Of a stretch of DNA of 39,284 bases, positions 1 through 7,467 are shown piece after piece. A program made the position numbers and the translations under genes. Below the pieces are notes generated by a model. It was not told where the DNA came from. It saw nothing but the letters and a program-made list of their open reading frames with translations, and did no database searches. How positions within the stretch are numbered: the stretch's first letter is position 1; the number at the start of each line of letters is the position of its first letter. The DNA lies in the NCBI GenBank assembly GCA_947428835.1, contig CANENE010000016.1, positions 1 to 39,284 of the forward strand, in the 5' to 3' direction. Origin of the DNA: an uncultured bacterium. GTDB taxonomy: Bacteria; Cyanobacteriota; Vampirovibrionia; Gastranaerophilales; Gastranaerophilaceae.

Positions 1-90
1 AAAACGAACATAAAACAATAAAGAATTGAAGATATAAAAACTATTGCTACAGCAATATGCATCAGATACCAAAACAACTTCAATATAACA

Positions 91-114
91 AATGCAGGCA
101 TTGATGCCTGCATT
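91..114 (-). terminator. Hairpin downstream of fabF
   Basis: A perfect inverted repeat with 10-base arms (AATGCAGGCA / TGCCTGCATT) and a 4-base loop lies 30 bases beyond the fabF stop. Read on the minus strand the hairpin is followed by TTGTTATATT, a poor but T-containing tract, so it is probably the fabF terminator. The plus-strand side has no T run. Confidence 0.6.
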
Positions 115-143
115 ATAATGACGTATTATACAATAACTAATTA

Positions 144-1409
144 TTACCCTTCATACTTTTTAAACAGGATTGAAGCGTTTTGACCGCCAAAGCCAAATGA
201 ATTAGTCAGTGCATATTTAACATCTTCTTTTATTGCTTTATTTGGAACATAATTCAAATTGGCAACTTCGGGGTCTTGGTTTTCAAGGTTAACTGTCGGA
301 GGAATAACCCCTTCCGTTATTGTTTTAATGCAGACAATCGATTCTGCTGCGCCTGTTGCACCTATCATATGTCCGTGCATTGATTTTGTAGAAGATACTT
401 TTAAATCCTTGTTTGTATCAAGATCTCCAAAAACACGCGCAATTGCTTGTGATTCTGCGATATCTCCAAGATGGGTAGAAGTTCCATGGGCATTAATATA
501 ATTTACTTCTTTTGGTTCAATTTTAGCATCCTTGACAGCCATTTCCATAGCTTTTGCAGCACTTGCGCCGCTTGGATCAGGGGCTACCATATCATATGCA
601 TCGCCTGTTTGACCGTAGCCTACAATTTCTGCGTAGATTTTAGCACCTCTTTTTTCGGCATGTTCCAATTCTTCAATAACTAAAATTGCTCCGCCTTCAC
701 CCATTACAAAACCGTCTCTTTCTGTATCATAAGGTCGGCTTGCGTGGGTCGGGTCATCATTTCTTCTTGATAACGTCCTTGCTGTTGTAAAAGCGCCTAT
801 ACCGATATGCGTCATAACGGCTTCAGAGCCTCCTGCAATAATTACATCGGCATCTCCATATTGAATGGAGCGAAAAGCATCGCCCACACAATGAGCACTT
901 GTAGCGCACGCTGTAACTACTGCTTTATTCAAGCCTTTTGCGCCATGACGCATTGAAACTCTTCCTGCCGCCATATTACAAATTAACATAGGAACAGTAA
1001 ATGGAGAACATTTGACAGGCCCTCTTTCTATAATTGCTTTGTGGTTTTTTTCAAAAGTATCAAAACCGCCTGCTCCGGAGCCTACAATTACACCCACTCT
1101 GTATGGGTCTTCTTTTGTTATATCAAGACCTGAATCTTTAACTGCTTCATCAGATGCTACACAGGCAAACTGGGTAAATCTGTCCATGCGCTTCATTTCT
1201 TTTGGATCCAACAGTTCTTTTTCTTTAACTTCGTCTTCAAAAGTTGTTGCTTCAGCGCCAAATGTCACAAGGTGACCGTCTAATGGCATTCTTGTAAATG
1301 TTTTTATGCCTGAAACCCCATTTAAAATAGAATCCCAAAATTTATCCACACCACAGCCATAAGGGCTTACAATTCCAAGTCCGGTGACTACTACACGTCT
1401 TTTTTCCAT
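144..1409 (-). CDS. fabF: Beta-ketoacyl-ACP synthase II
   Basis: Condensing enzyme of type II fatty acid synthesis: it extends acyl-ACP by two carbons using malonyl-ACP in the cytoplasm. The 421-residue product has the usual length and all active-site motifs: Cys168 in TACATSAHC, His308 in NAHGTST, and Lys342/His347 in STKSMHGHMIG. An upstream in-frame ATG at 1466 would add 19 residues, but it lies inside a terminator-like hairpin. The ATG at 1409 is preceded by a GAAGGA ribosome site and begins the family-typical MEKRRVVVTGLG, so I chose it. It follows acpP on the same strand, the standard fatty-acid gene order. The hairpin between them suggests fabF is expressed by readthrough or from its own promoter. 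Confidence 0.97.
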   Translation of the reverse strand: MEKRRVVVTGLGIVSPYGCGVDKFWDSILNGVSGIKTFTRMPLDGHLVTFGAEATTFEDEVKEKELLDPKEMKRMDRFTQFACVASDEAVKDSGLDITKEDPYRVGVIVGSGAGGFDTFEKNHKAIIERGPVKCSPFTVPMLICNMAAGRVSMRHGAKGLNKAVVTACATSAHCVGDAFRSIQYGDADVIIAGGSEAVMTHIGIGAFTTARTLSRRNDDPTHASRPYDTERDGFVMGEGGAILVIEELEHAEKRGAKIYAEIVGYGQTGDAYDMVAPDPSGASAAKAMEMAVKDAKIEPKEVNYINAHGTSTHLGDIAESQAIARVFGDLDTNKDLKVSSTKSMHGHMIGATGAAESIVCIKTITEGVIPPTVNLENQDPEVANLNYVPNKAIKEDVKYALTNSFGFGGQNASILFKKYEG

Positions 1410-1456
1410 ATAATATATTATCCTTCTTTTATAAATTTTAGTAGCGGAAAAAATAA

Positions 1457-1488
1457 AAGGCTGCAAAAAGATAATCCCTTACAGCCTT
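1457..1488. terminator. Bidirectional hairpin terminator between acpP and fabF
   Basis: Arms AAGGCTG (1457-1463) and CAGCCTT (1482-1488) pair perfectly around an 18-base loop. The plus strand continues CTATTTTTT and the minus strand continues TTATTTTTT, so it fits an intrinsic terminator in both directions. Functionally it would end many acpP transcripts before fabF, a simple way to give more ACP than synthase. Confidence 0.65.
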
Positions 1489-1526
1489 CTATTTTTTAAA
1501 TTTAAACCTAAAAGTTAATTAGTTAA

Positions 1527-1763
1527 TTATTGGTGAGCTTCAATGTAAGAAACTGCATCTTGAACTGTAGCGATTTTTTCAGCATCTTCATCAGGAATTT
1601 CGCATCCGAATGCTTCTTCAAAAGCCATAACAAGTTCAACAGTGTCTAATGAATCAGCGCCAAGGTCAGCAGTGAAAGATGCTGATGGAGTAACCAAGCT
1701 TTCATCAACGCTTAATTGATCTATAACAACTTTTTTAACTTTTTCTAGGATTTCTGTACTCAT
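1527..1763 (-). CDS. acpP: Acyl carrier protein
   Basis: Small acidic carrier that holds growing acyl chains on a 4'-phosphopantetheine arm. The 78-residue product has normal ACP length. The attachment serine is Ser38 in [10 protein letters not shown], and the acidic helix II region ([16 protein letters not shown]) is typical for docking to synthases such as FabF. The ATG is preceded by GAGGT with a 5-base spacer. It is the first gene of the acpP-fabF pair and has its own promoter at 1802-1830. It is followed by a hairpin terminator, which fits its need for high expression. Confidence 0.97.
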   Translation of the reverse strand: MSTEILEKVKKVVIDQLSVDESLVTPSASFTADLGADSLDTVELVMAFEEAFGCEIPDEDAEKIATVQDAVSYIEAHQ

Positions 1764-1801
1764 TTTTACCTCAATTGTATAATACTAACTTTTACAAGAT
1801 T

Positions 1802-1830
1802 ATTATAAAGGCATCAAAATTATTTTGCAA
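1802..1830 (-). promoter_or_regulatory. Predicted sigma70-type promoter of acpP
   Basis: On the minus strand TTGCAA (1830-1825), a 17-base spacer and a perfect TATAAT (1807-1802) precede acpP. Transcription would start near 1795, about 30 bases before the ATG. This is pattern matching in AT-rich DNA, so chance is possible, but spacing and position are good. Confidence 0.5.
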
Positions 1831-1917
1831 ATATATTATTTTTATGTTCTTTTCGGCTCAAAAAGCCCTATTTATCGGTATTTCAATATGAAGTATTGTA
1901 AATAAAAATCTTTGATT

Positions 1918-4419
1918 TTAGAAAGTTTTAAGGTCGGCTGTCATGCTATCAAGTGTTTTTTTGCCTGCTTTTGTAAAATCTACTATGTAGTTAGAATTAT
2001 TGTTTTCCTGAATAATTTCAACAACATTTCCTATGCCAAAAGTTGAATGAAATACCCTTGTTCCAATTGGAAAAAGCCCTTCTTTTCTTGTTGTATTGAT
2101 ATTGGTTGGCGTTTTTGCTTTTTCTTTTGCCTTTTGTATCATCTCGCTTATTGAAAGATTTGGTTTATTTTCAGCTTCTTTTTTCTTTATGACTTTAGCG
2201 TTTATTCTTTTATAATCAATTTTATTTTCATTAGTTTTTTGGGCTTCAAATTTTTGCGCACTTTTTTTAATTCTTTCAATAGAGCTTAAAAGGCTATTGG
2301 TTGGTTTTGAGGATGACGCGGCCATAGAGCTTTCTTTTTTTTGATAATTATCATAATTTTGGTTTTGTGCTTTTTGCTTAATTCTTGAAACAACACTTGA
2401 AAAACTTGATTTGCCATCATAGCCCATATCTTGGGTACTATCAAATTCTATAAGATTTTGCGGAATTTCATCTAAAAATCTGCTTTTTGGATAATTTTGC
2501 CAATTTCCCCAAACGCGCCTGCTTGAAGCGCAGGTTAGGTATAATTTATCCATTGCCCTTGTAATACCTACATACATCAGCCTTCTTTCTTCTTCAAGAG
2601 CACTTTTTTCTTCGTGATATGAATTTTTTTTGATGCTTGGAAATAATCCTTCTTCAAGCCCGATTAGAAAGACTATCTTATATTCCAGACCTTTTGCGCT
2701 ATGAAGAGTCATCAAAGTAACGCTTGAAGAATCTTCTTCTTTTGTCTCATCAAGGTCAGAAACAAGTGCTACCTGGGATAAGAAGTTTCCAAGTATTCCA
2801 AGGTCATCTTCATCTGCTTGTTCAAGATTGAAATCGTCACTTTCAAAGTCTTTAACCACATTTATAAATTCTTGTAAATTATCTAATCTGGATTTATTTT
2901 CGACATTATCTTCTGCTCGCAATTCGCCTAAGTAGCCTGTGAATTCGAGCATATAAGATACAAATTCAGATAATATATATTCCATTTGTTTTGAAGTTAA
3001 TTCTTCAATTAAAGTATGAAAATTTGCTAAAGTGCTTTTGGTTTTAGCTGAAATATCTTCTATTTCATCAAGTCTTTTTAGGGTTTCATAGAGGCTTATG
3101 TCGTTATCGAGCGCAAAAGTATCAAGCTTTTTGATGGTTGTGTCGCCAATTTTTCTTTTGGGCACATTGATTATTCTTTTAAAAGAAGCATTGTCGTTGT
3201 GGTTATAGATTAGTTTTAGATATGCAAGAGCGTCTTTGATTTCTTTTCTATCATAGAATTTTAGCCCGCCAACGATTTTATAAGGAATACCCGCTGTTAT
3301 TAGGGCTTCTTCAACTGCTCTTGATTGTGCATTTGTCCTGTATAAAATAGCGATATTGTCGTAGTTGCCGATATCTTCTATTTTTTTTGCCAAATATCTG
3401 CTTTCATTATAATCATCTTTTGCTTCAAAAAATGTGATTTTCCCTCCTTCGCCTTTATTTGAATAAAGATTTTTTTCAAGACGTTCTTCGTTATTTTGAA
3501 TAACGTTATTTGCGGCATTCAGGATAACTTCGGTTGAGCGGTAATTTTGCTCCAATTTAATTAGTTTTGTATTTTCATAGTCATTTTGAAAATTAAGAAT
3601 AATCTTAAAATCAGCCCCGCGCCAGGAATAGATACTTTGGTCAATGTCGCCGACGCAAAAAAGAGAAGTATTTTCATCTTTTCTATCGGTTGGATAAAGA
3701 AGGTTTATAAGGTCGTATTGGGCTTTGTTTGTGTCTTGAAATTCATCAACTAAGATGTGCTTAAATCTTTTTTGGTATTTTTCTTTGATTTCAGGATTTG
3801 CTTTTAAAAGGTTGACTGTCAGCATAAGCATATCGTCGAAATCTATCGCATTATTAAGAGCCATTCTTTTTTCATATTCATAGTATATTTGAGAAATTCT
3901 TTCGCTGTAGTGGTCTTTAGCGTATGTTGCATAAGCATAGGCATCTTGCATTTTATTTTTGGCATTTGAAATAGCTGATTTGATTGATTTATATTCATAG
4001 ACTTTTTCATCTAAATTGAGGCTTTTTAAAATATCTTTTATTATGGTTTTGGTGTCTGTATCATCGTATATAACGTAGTTTTTAGACCAACTTCTTCCAT
4101 CTTTTGTTTTGTAATTTTCAATATCGTTTCTTAAAATTCTTCCGCAAATATTATGGAAAGTTCCGACCCACATTCTTTTTACAACGTTTTCGCCTAAATA
4201 AACGCTTAATCTCTGCTGCATTTCTTTAGCTGCTTTGTTTGTAAAAGTTACAGCTAAAATGTCATTAGGGCTTATGTTTTTTGTAACAAGTGAAGCAATT
4301 CTGCTTGTTAATACTTTTGTTTTGCCGCTTCCGGCCCCGGCTAGAACCAAAATCGGCCCGACATCACTTTTAACGGCTTCCAATTGCTTTTCATTCAAAT
4401 TTTTAAGAAACTCTTGCAA
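1918..4419 (-). CDS. pcrA: UvrD/PcrA-family ATP-dependent DNA helicase
   Basis: Superfamily 1A 3'-to-5' helicase for DNA repair and replication-fork maintenance. The 833-residue product carries the full motif set: Walker A GAGSGKT (28-34), GTFHNICGRILR (Ib region), VDEFQDTNKAQ (224-234), GDIDQSIYSWRGAD, LEQNYRS, TLHSAKGLEY and VGITRAMDKLYL. The last 50 residues (GTRVFHSTFGIGNVVEI) match the Tudor-like C-terminal domain of PcrA/UvrD that binds RNA polymerase. Before it lies a Lys/Ser/Gln-rich linker that looks disordered. The start codon is TTG, preceded by a GGGGGAAG ribosome site. It is transcribed toward acpP and is divergent from the SLOG gene. The exact pcrA versus uvrD name is not settled by sequence alone. 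Confidence 0.95.
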   Translation of the reverse strand: MQEFLKNLNEKQLEAVKSDVGPILVLAGAGSGKTKVLTSRIASLVTKNISPNDILAVTFTNKAAKEMQQRLSVYLGENVVKRMWVGTFHNICGRILRNDIENYKTKDGRSWSKNYVIYDDTDTKTIIKDILKSLNLDEKVYEYKSIKSAISNAKNKMQDAYAYATYAKDHYSERISQIYYEYEKRMALNNAIDFDDMLMLTVNLLKANPEIKEKYQKRFKHILVDEFQDTNKAQYDLINLLYPTDRKDENTSLFCVGDIDQSIYSWRGADFKIILNFQNDYENTKLIKLEQNYRSTEVILNAANNVIQNNEERLEKNLYSNKGEGGKITFFEAKDDYNESRYLAKKIEDIGNYDNIAILYRTNAQSRAVEEALITAGIPYKIVGGLKFYDRKEIKDALAYLKLIYNHNDNASFKRIINVPKRKIGDTTIKKLDTFALDNDISLYETLKRLDEIEDISAKTKSTLANFHTLIEELTSKQMEYILSEFVSYMLEFTGYLGELRAEDNVENKSRLDNLQEFINVVKDFESDDFNLEQADEDDLGILGNFLSQVALVSDLDETKEEDSSSVTLMTLHSAKGLEYKIVFLIGLEEGLFPSIKKNSYHEEKSALEEERRLMYVGITRAMDKLYLTCASSRRVWGNWQNYPKSRFLDEIPQNLIEFDSTQDMGYDGKSSFSSVVSRIKQKAQNQNYDNYQKKESSMAASSSKPTNSLLSSIERIKKSAQKFEAQKTNENKIDYKRINAKVIKKKEAENKPNLSISEMIQKAKEKAKTPTNINTTRKEGLFPIGTRVFHSTFGIGNVVEIIQENNNSNYIVDFTKAGKKTLDSMTADLKTF

Positions 4420-4532
4420 AAACTTCCCCCAACTCTATTTAGTTAATAAATTTATTTTAATTTTTAATAGACGACATTTCAAAAATATGATATTATTATA
4501 TAGCAAAAATTTTAAAGGAAAAATTAAAAAAT

Positions 4533-5126
4533 ATGGAAGAAGTTTTAAACTTTGATGATGACAGTCTTGATAAAGACGGCTCAAATCCTCCTTCGATTGT
4601 AGTTCCGCTTGAAGATATGGATAAAGTTGATCATAAAGAAGGCGATGATGTTGATGCTTTAGCTCAAGAACTTGCAACAATTCGTCAAAGTGCAAAAAGA
4701 ATTGCAATAATCGGCTCCAGAAATCTTACCATCACTCATCAGCAGATTATTGAAACGCTAACGACAAGCCTTGTTATGCAAGGAAATACAATTATCACAT
4801 CAGGTGGCTCCTCGGGGACTAACGCTGCTGCTATTAGAGGGGCACTAAAAGCTAATCCTGAGAAATTAAAAATTATTCTTCCTCAAACTATAGGTCAGCA
4901 GCCATCAGATGTTCAAGATCAGTTGATTGGGGTTCCAAATATAGTAGAACACCCAGATAGAGCTATGATGACTTTGGCTGATGCAAGTAGAATTTGCAAC
5001 CGGGAAATTATTTCACAATGTCAGCAGTTGATTTGTTTCCTTTCACATTCTTCTAATACATTGCATAAGGCTGTTGAATTTGCAGAAGAATCTCATAAAG
5101 TTGTGACTGTCTTTTATTTAGATTAA
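4533..5126 (+). CDS. SLOG/DprA-like Rossmann-fold nucleotide-binding protein
   Basis: A 197-residue protein with an acidic N-terminal tail (1-45) and a Rossmann-like core. IAIIGSRNLT (57-66) and the glycine-rich ITSGGSSGTNAAAIRGAL (87-104) are the nucleotide- or ligand-binding signatures of the SLOG superfamily, which includes DprA and LOG. The family resembles short proteins annotated in cyanobacteria as DNA recombination-mediator protein A. It lacks the length and flanking domains of full DprA, so a role in loading RecA onto DNA is not shown. It may instead bind a nucleotide ligand. AAAGG lies upstream of the ATG. It is divergent from pcrA, 113 bases away, which hints at a DNA-related role but does not prove it. 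Confidence 0.8.
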   Translation: MEEVLNFDDDSLDKDGSNPPSIVVPLEDMDKVDHKEGDDVDALAQELATIRQSAKRIAIIGSRNLTITHQQIIETLTTSLVMQGNTIITSGGSSGTNAAAIRGALKANPEKLKIILPQTIGQQPSDVQDQLIGVPNIVEHPDRAMMTLADASRICNREIISQCQQLICFLSHSSNTLHKAVEFAEESHKVVTVFYLD

Positions 5127-5225
5127 TTTGAATTGTAGTGTAATTTTGTTATGCTTAACTTGTTTCAGCATCTGATGTGTTGGGGTGTAATATTGGACTT
5201 TATGCGTTGCCACAAACCCGGTAAG

Positions 5226-5246
5226 ACCCTGAAACGAGTTCAGGGT
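5226..5246. repeat. Palindromic intergenic element (CCCTGAA type)
   Basis: ACCCTGAA and TTCAGGGT form perfect 8-base arms around a 5-base loop, inside a patch (about 5210-5250) that is clearly more GC-rich than the surrounding DNA. Read on the minus strand it starts CGTCACCCTGAACTCG. From memory this resembles short intergenic repeats found in many bacterial genomes. It sits between the 3' ends of the SLOG gene and the pseudopilin gene. Confidence 0.5.
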
Positions 5247-5265
5247 GACGAATTAGGAAGCTTTT

Positions 5266-5296
5266 AAAAAAAGCACCTCTGAAAAACCAAAGGTGC
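5266..5296 (-). terminator. Intrinsic terminator of the pseudopilin gene
   Basis: Arms GCACCT (5273-5278) and AGGTGC (5291-5296) form a 6-base stem. Read on the minus strand the hairpin is followed at once by seven T (5272-5266). It lies 40 bases beyond the pseudopilin stop codon, the right place and strand for its terminator. Confidence 0.75.
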
Positions 5297-5336
5297 GTAA
5301 TCTAACACAAAAAATAACATGAAACGTTTTTAAGCT

Positions 5337-6953
5337 CTAATCGAAATCCATAACTTCATCTGTTACACAACGAACGGAAAAAGCATACTTAAGTGCAGCA
5401 TCCGAATATGCGAAAGTTCCAAAAATGCCACCGTTTGGTTCTGCTAAATAACCAACTGCACCATTTTCTCCCCAAATATGATCGGGTGCACAACCATTTC
5501 CATATGCTCCTTGGCACTTTTCTTCTAATGGGAAACACTGATCACTTCCTTTGGTATTAGTATGGCGCTCGCATAATTGCAAACCGCCTGCGCCCATCCA
5601 CTTGCTTAATTTTGGATTTTCTTTTGTTTCAGAATTAATTACTTCTTTCCAGCCTTCAAGTTCGGCAAGTGTCGGCAATCTCCAGCTTCCTTGCCTTGTT
5701 CCAAAAGGTGCCCAATAATGACATATACTATTTGCTGCTTTATATGTACATACAGTTCTATAATTTGAAAGATAGTGGCTTATGCCATATTTTTCGTTAA
5801 CATTATTACCGCTACTGCTGGCAACTGATGTTAAACCCTTCCAACAGCATGCATCACCCGTGCATGAGGTTCCAACACTAACAAGTCCATGCAGATAGCC
5901 ATTATTCGCATTTTCTATAATAGGGCCTCCTGTATCAAATGCGTTATACTGGCTGACGCAAAGGTTCTTTCCATCAACTCCATTATATTCTTTAGGCACA
6001 AACATAGCGTTAAATGGTGCGCAATCACGATAACTTTTTGGCTTCCTCCAGCGGATTTCATTATTTGGCTCTTCTTTTTCGGCAGGTTTTTGAGCAAAGC
6101 TGTAATCTTTTAAGCCGTCGTATACGCATCTTACACTAAAGGCACGCTGTCTGGATAATTCAATTTTGTCCCAATTGCCAGTTGTATAATTATGATATAA
6201 TACATAAGGAAGATTTTTTTCGTTTATCCAGGTTATGGCTGGAATACAGTGATTATAGCTCGCTTTTATACAGTTTGAAATATGATTGCATTGTACAAAT
6301 CCATCTGCTTTATTTGTTCCATGGTCATTGCAAAATTGCAAACCATCTATACCTCTGTTAACATTCAGGAAATTGAAATTGCCTATCCATCCTTTTGCTT
6401 CGGCCTCATTTGGGAGTCTCCAACTTCCAACACTTGTTCCTTCCGGAGCGTAATTTCGGCAGATCGTATTTGCTGCGTACCATTGGCAAACAGTTCTGCT
6501 GCAACCGCTATAATCAGCACCTTTATTTCCCGTTAGCCCACATTGTCCCAATGTTGCGGTTTGGCCTTTCCAACAACAATTGCCGGTATCTGAAGTTGAG
6601 CAGGAGGAACCAACGGATAATTGTGATACACCGCTTATTGGTAATCCATTATCTCCCATATTATATTTTGTGACACATACATTATTCTTGCCGTCATTCA
6701 TATTTGCCGGAATAAAAAGAGCATTAAATTTATCGCAGTCTTCTTGAGATTGTGGTGCATTATTTTTAAGTTCTGTATTTTGATTATTTTGACTACTGCC
6801 AATAAAACTGCCAACTGTGATATTCGAGGCTTTTAGCTTTTTTGTAATAATTGGAGCAAAGGCTCCCAAAAGCAGAGAAATGATGACTAAGGATATTAAC
6901 AGTTCGATTAATGAGAAAGCTCGATTTTTTATATTATAATTTAGCGTAAACAA
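5337..6953 (-). CDS. Type IV pilin-like protein with two lectin-like (DUF1566-type) domains
   Basis: A surface or secreted pseudopilin candidate. The N-terminus has a prepilin cleavage and methylation motif, A^FSLIELL with the conserved Glu at +5, followed by a hydrophobic helix and a Lys-rich edge (ITKKLKAS). After it come two copies of a cysteine-rich domain, about residues 72-280 and 308-538. Each copy runs DC..FNA.F.P, GK..(V/L)CV..YN, CCWKG, RTVC.(W/Y).AANSIC-like, GSWRLP..AE..GW, GLQ.C and AFSVRCV. The SWRLP and SVRCV signatures match the Lcl/DUF1566 C-type-lectin-like fold. The longest frame starts with TTG at 6968, but the TTG at 6953 has GGAG nine bases ahead and gives a 12-residue leader, so I prefer it. 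It is divergent from an XRE regulator and followed by a clear terminator. The ligand is unknown. Confidence 0.85.
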   Translation of the reverse strand: MFTLNYNIKNRAFSLIELLISLVIISLLLGAFAPIITKKLKASNITVGSFIGSSQNNQNTELKNNAPQSQEDCDKFNALFIPANMNDGKNNVCVTKYNMGDNGLPISGVSQLSVGSSCSTSDTGNCCWKGQTATLGQCGLTGNKGADYSGCSRTVCQWYAANTICRNYAPEGTSVGSWRLPNEAEAKGWIGNFNFLNVNRGIDGLQFCNDHGTNKADGFVQCNHISNCIKASYNHCIPAITWINEKNLPYVLYHNYTTGNWDKIELSRQRAFSVRCVYDGLKDYSFAQKPAEKEEPNNEIRWRKPKSYRDCAPFNAMFVPKEYNGVDGKNLCVSQYNAFDTGGPIIENANNGYLHGLVSVGTSCTGDACCWKGLTSVASSSGNNVNEKYGISHYLSNYRTVCTYKAANSICHYWAPFGTRQGSWRLPTLAELEGWKEVINSETKENPKLSKWMGAGGLQLCERHTNTKGSDQCFPLEEKCQGAYGNGCAPDHIWGENGAVGYLAEPNGGIFGTFAYSDAALKYAFSVRCVTDEVMDFD

Positions 6954-6987
6954 TATATTATTCTCCAAATTTTGTTCTCTACCAAAT

Positions 6988-7057
6988 ATTATATAATGTT
7001 TACATCAAAAATCAAGCTTAATTTTAATGTTTACATTATTTAAACAAAATAAATAAT
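6988..7057. promoter_or_regulatory. Divergent promoters with twin palindromic operators
   Basis: Two copies of TAATGTTTACAT start at 6994 and 7025, 31 bases apart (about three helical turns). The second extends to the perfect palindrome TAATGT-TT-ACATTA (7025-7038); the first has one mismatch (6994-7007). Minus-strand promoter for the pseudopilin: TTGATT (7015-7010), 16-base spacer, TATAAT (6993-6988), so operator copy one fills the spacer. Plus-strand promoter for the XRE gene: TTTACA (7030-7035), 16-base spacer, AATAAT (7052-7057), so copy two covers the -35 box. This fits repression of both genes by the adjacent XRE protein. Confidence 0.55.
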
Positions 7058-7110
7058 GATTTATGCTAAAAATACGCAATTAAGTTATCAACAGGAATTT
7101 AAATTTTTAA

Positions 7111-7467
7111 ATGAACTCAAAACCTTTTAAAAAACAAAAAACACAGGAAGACTTTTATAAACTTGCTTTAGGCGAAAACATAAGAAACATCAGAAGGCGG
7201 ACAAAAATGACACAAGATGCTTTTTCTGAAAAAATCGGCATAGAACCATCGAGCCTTAGCAACATCGAAAACGGCAAAAGCTTTCCTTCAACCCTTACAA
7301 TTATTCAAATTCAAAAACACTTTAATATAAGAGCGGAAGAAATTTTTGATATTGAATTTTCAAACAATATCAAAACTATAGAACAAGATATTTCAAGCAG
7401 ATTAAAGACACTTGATAATACTAAAAAACGCGCTTTGTGGATGCTTGTAAAATCTTTTGAAATTTAG
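7111..7467 (+). CDS. XRE-family HTH transcriptional regulator
   Basis: A 118-residue DNA-binding protein with one Cro/C1-type helix-turn-helix at about residues 23-80: LGENIRNIRRRTKMTQDAFSEKIGIEPSSLSNIENG. The N-terminal 20 residues are basic, and the C-terminal 35 residues are helical and Lys-rich, perhaps for dimerisation. It is head-to-head with the pseudopilin gene and shares a control region with twin palindromes, so I infer it represses both itself and the pseudopilin. Its 3' end overlaps the convergent muramidase-like gene by four bases. It resembles the XRE proteins at 32723 and 38970 more than classical phage repressors, and no phage genes adjoin it. Confidence 0.88.
   Translation: MNSKPFKKQKTQEDFYKLALGENIRNIRRRTKMTQDAFSEKIGIEPSSLSNIENGKSFPSTLTIIQIQKHFNIRAEEIFDIEFSNNIKTIEQDISSRLKTLDNTKKRALWMLVKSFEI

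Noticed and set aside
1410-1466. Upstream start for fabF adding 19 residues
   Set aside because: The extension reads through a terminator-like hairpin, does not match FabF N-termini, and the internal ATG has a ribosome site.
1860-1880. Possible terminator hairpin GGCT-caaaa-AGCC after pcrA
   Set aside because: The stem is only four bases and no T run follows on the minus strand.
4435-4707. 90-codon minus-strand frame over the start of the SLOG gene
   Set aside because: Overlaps the divergent promoter region and a better-supported gene; the product is His/Leu/Gln-rich with no recognisable domain.
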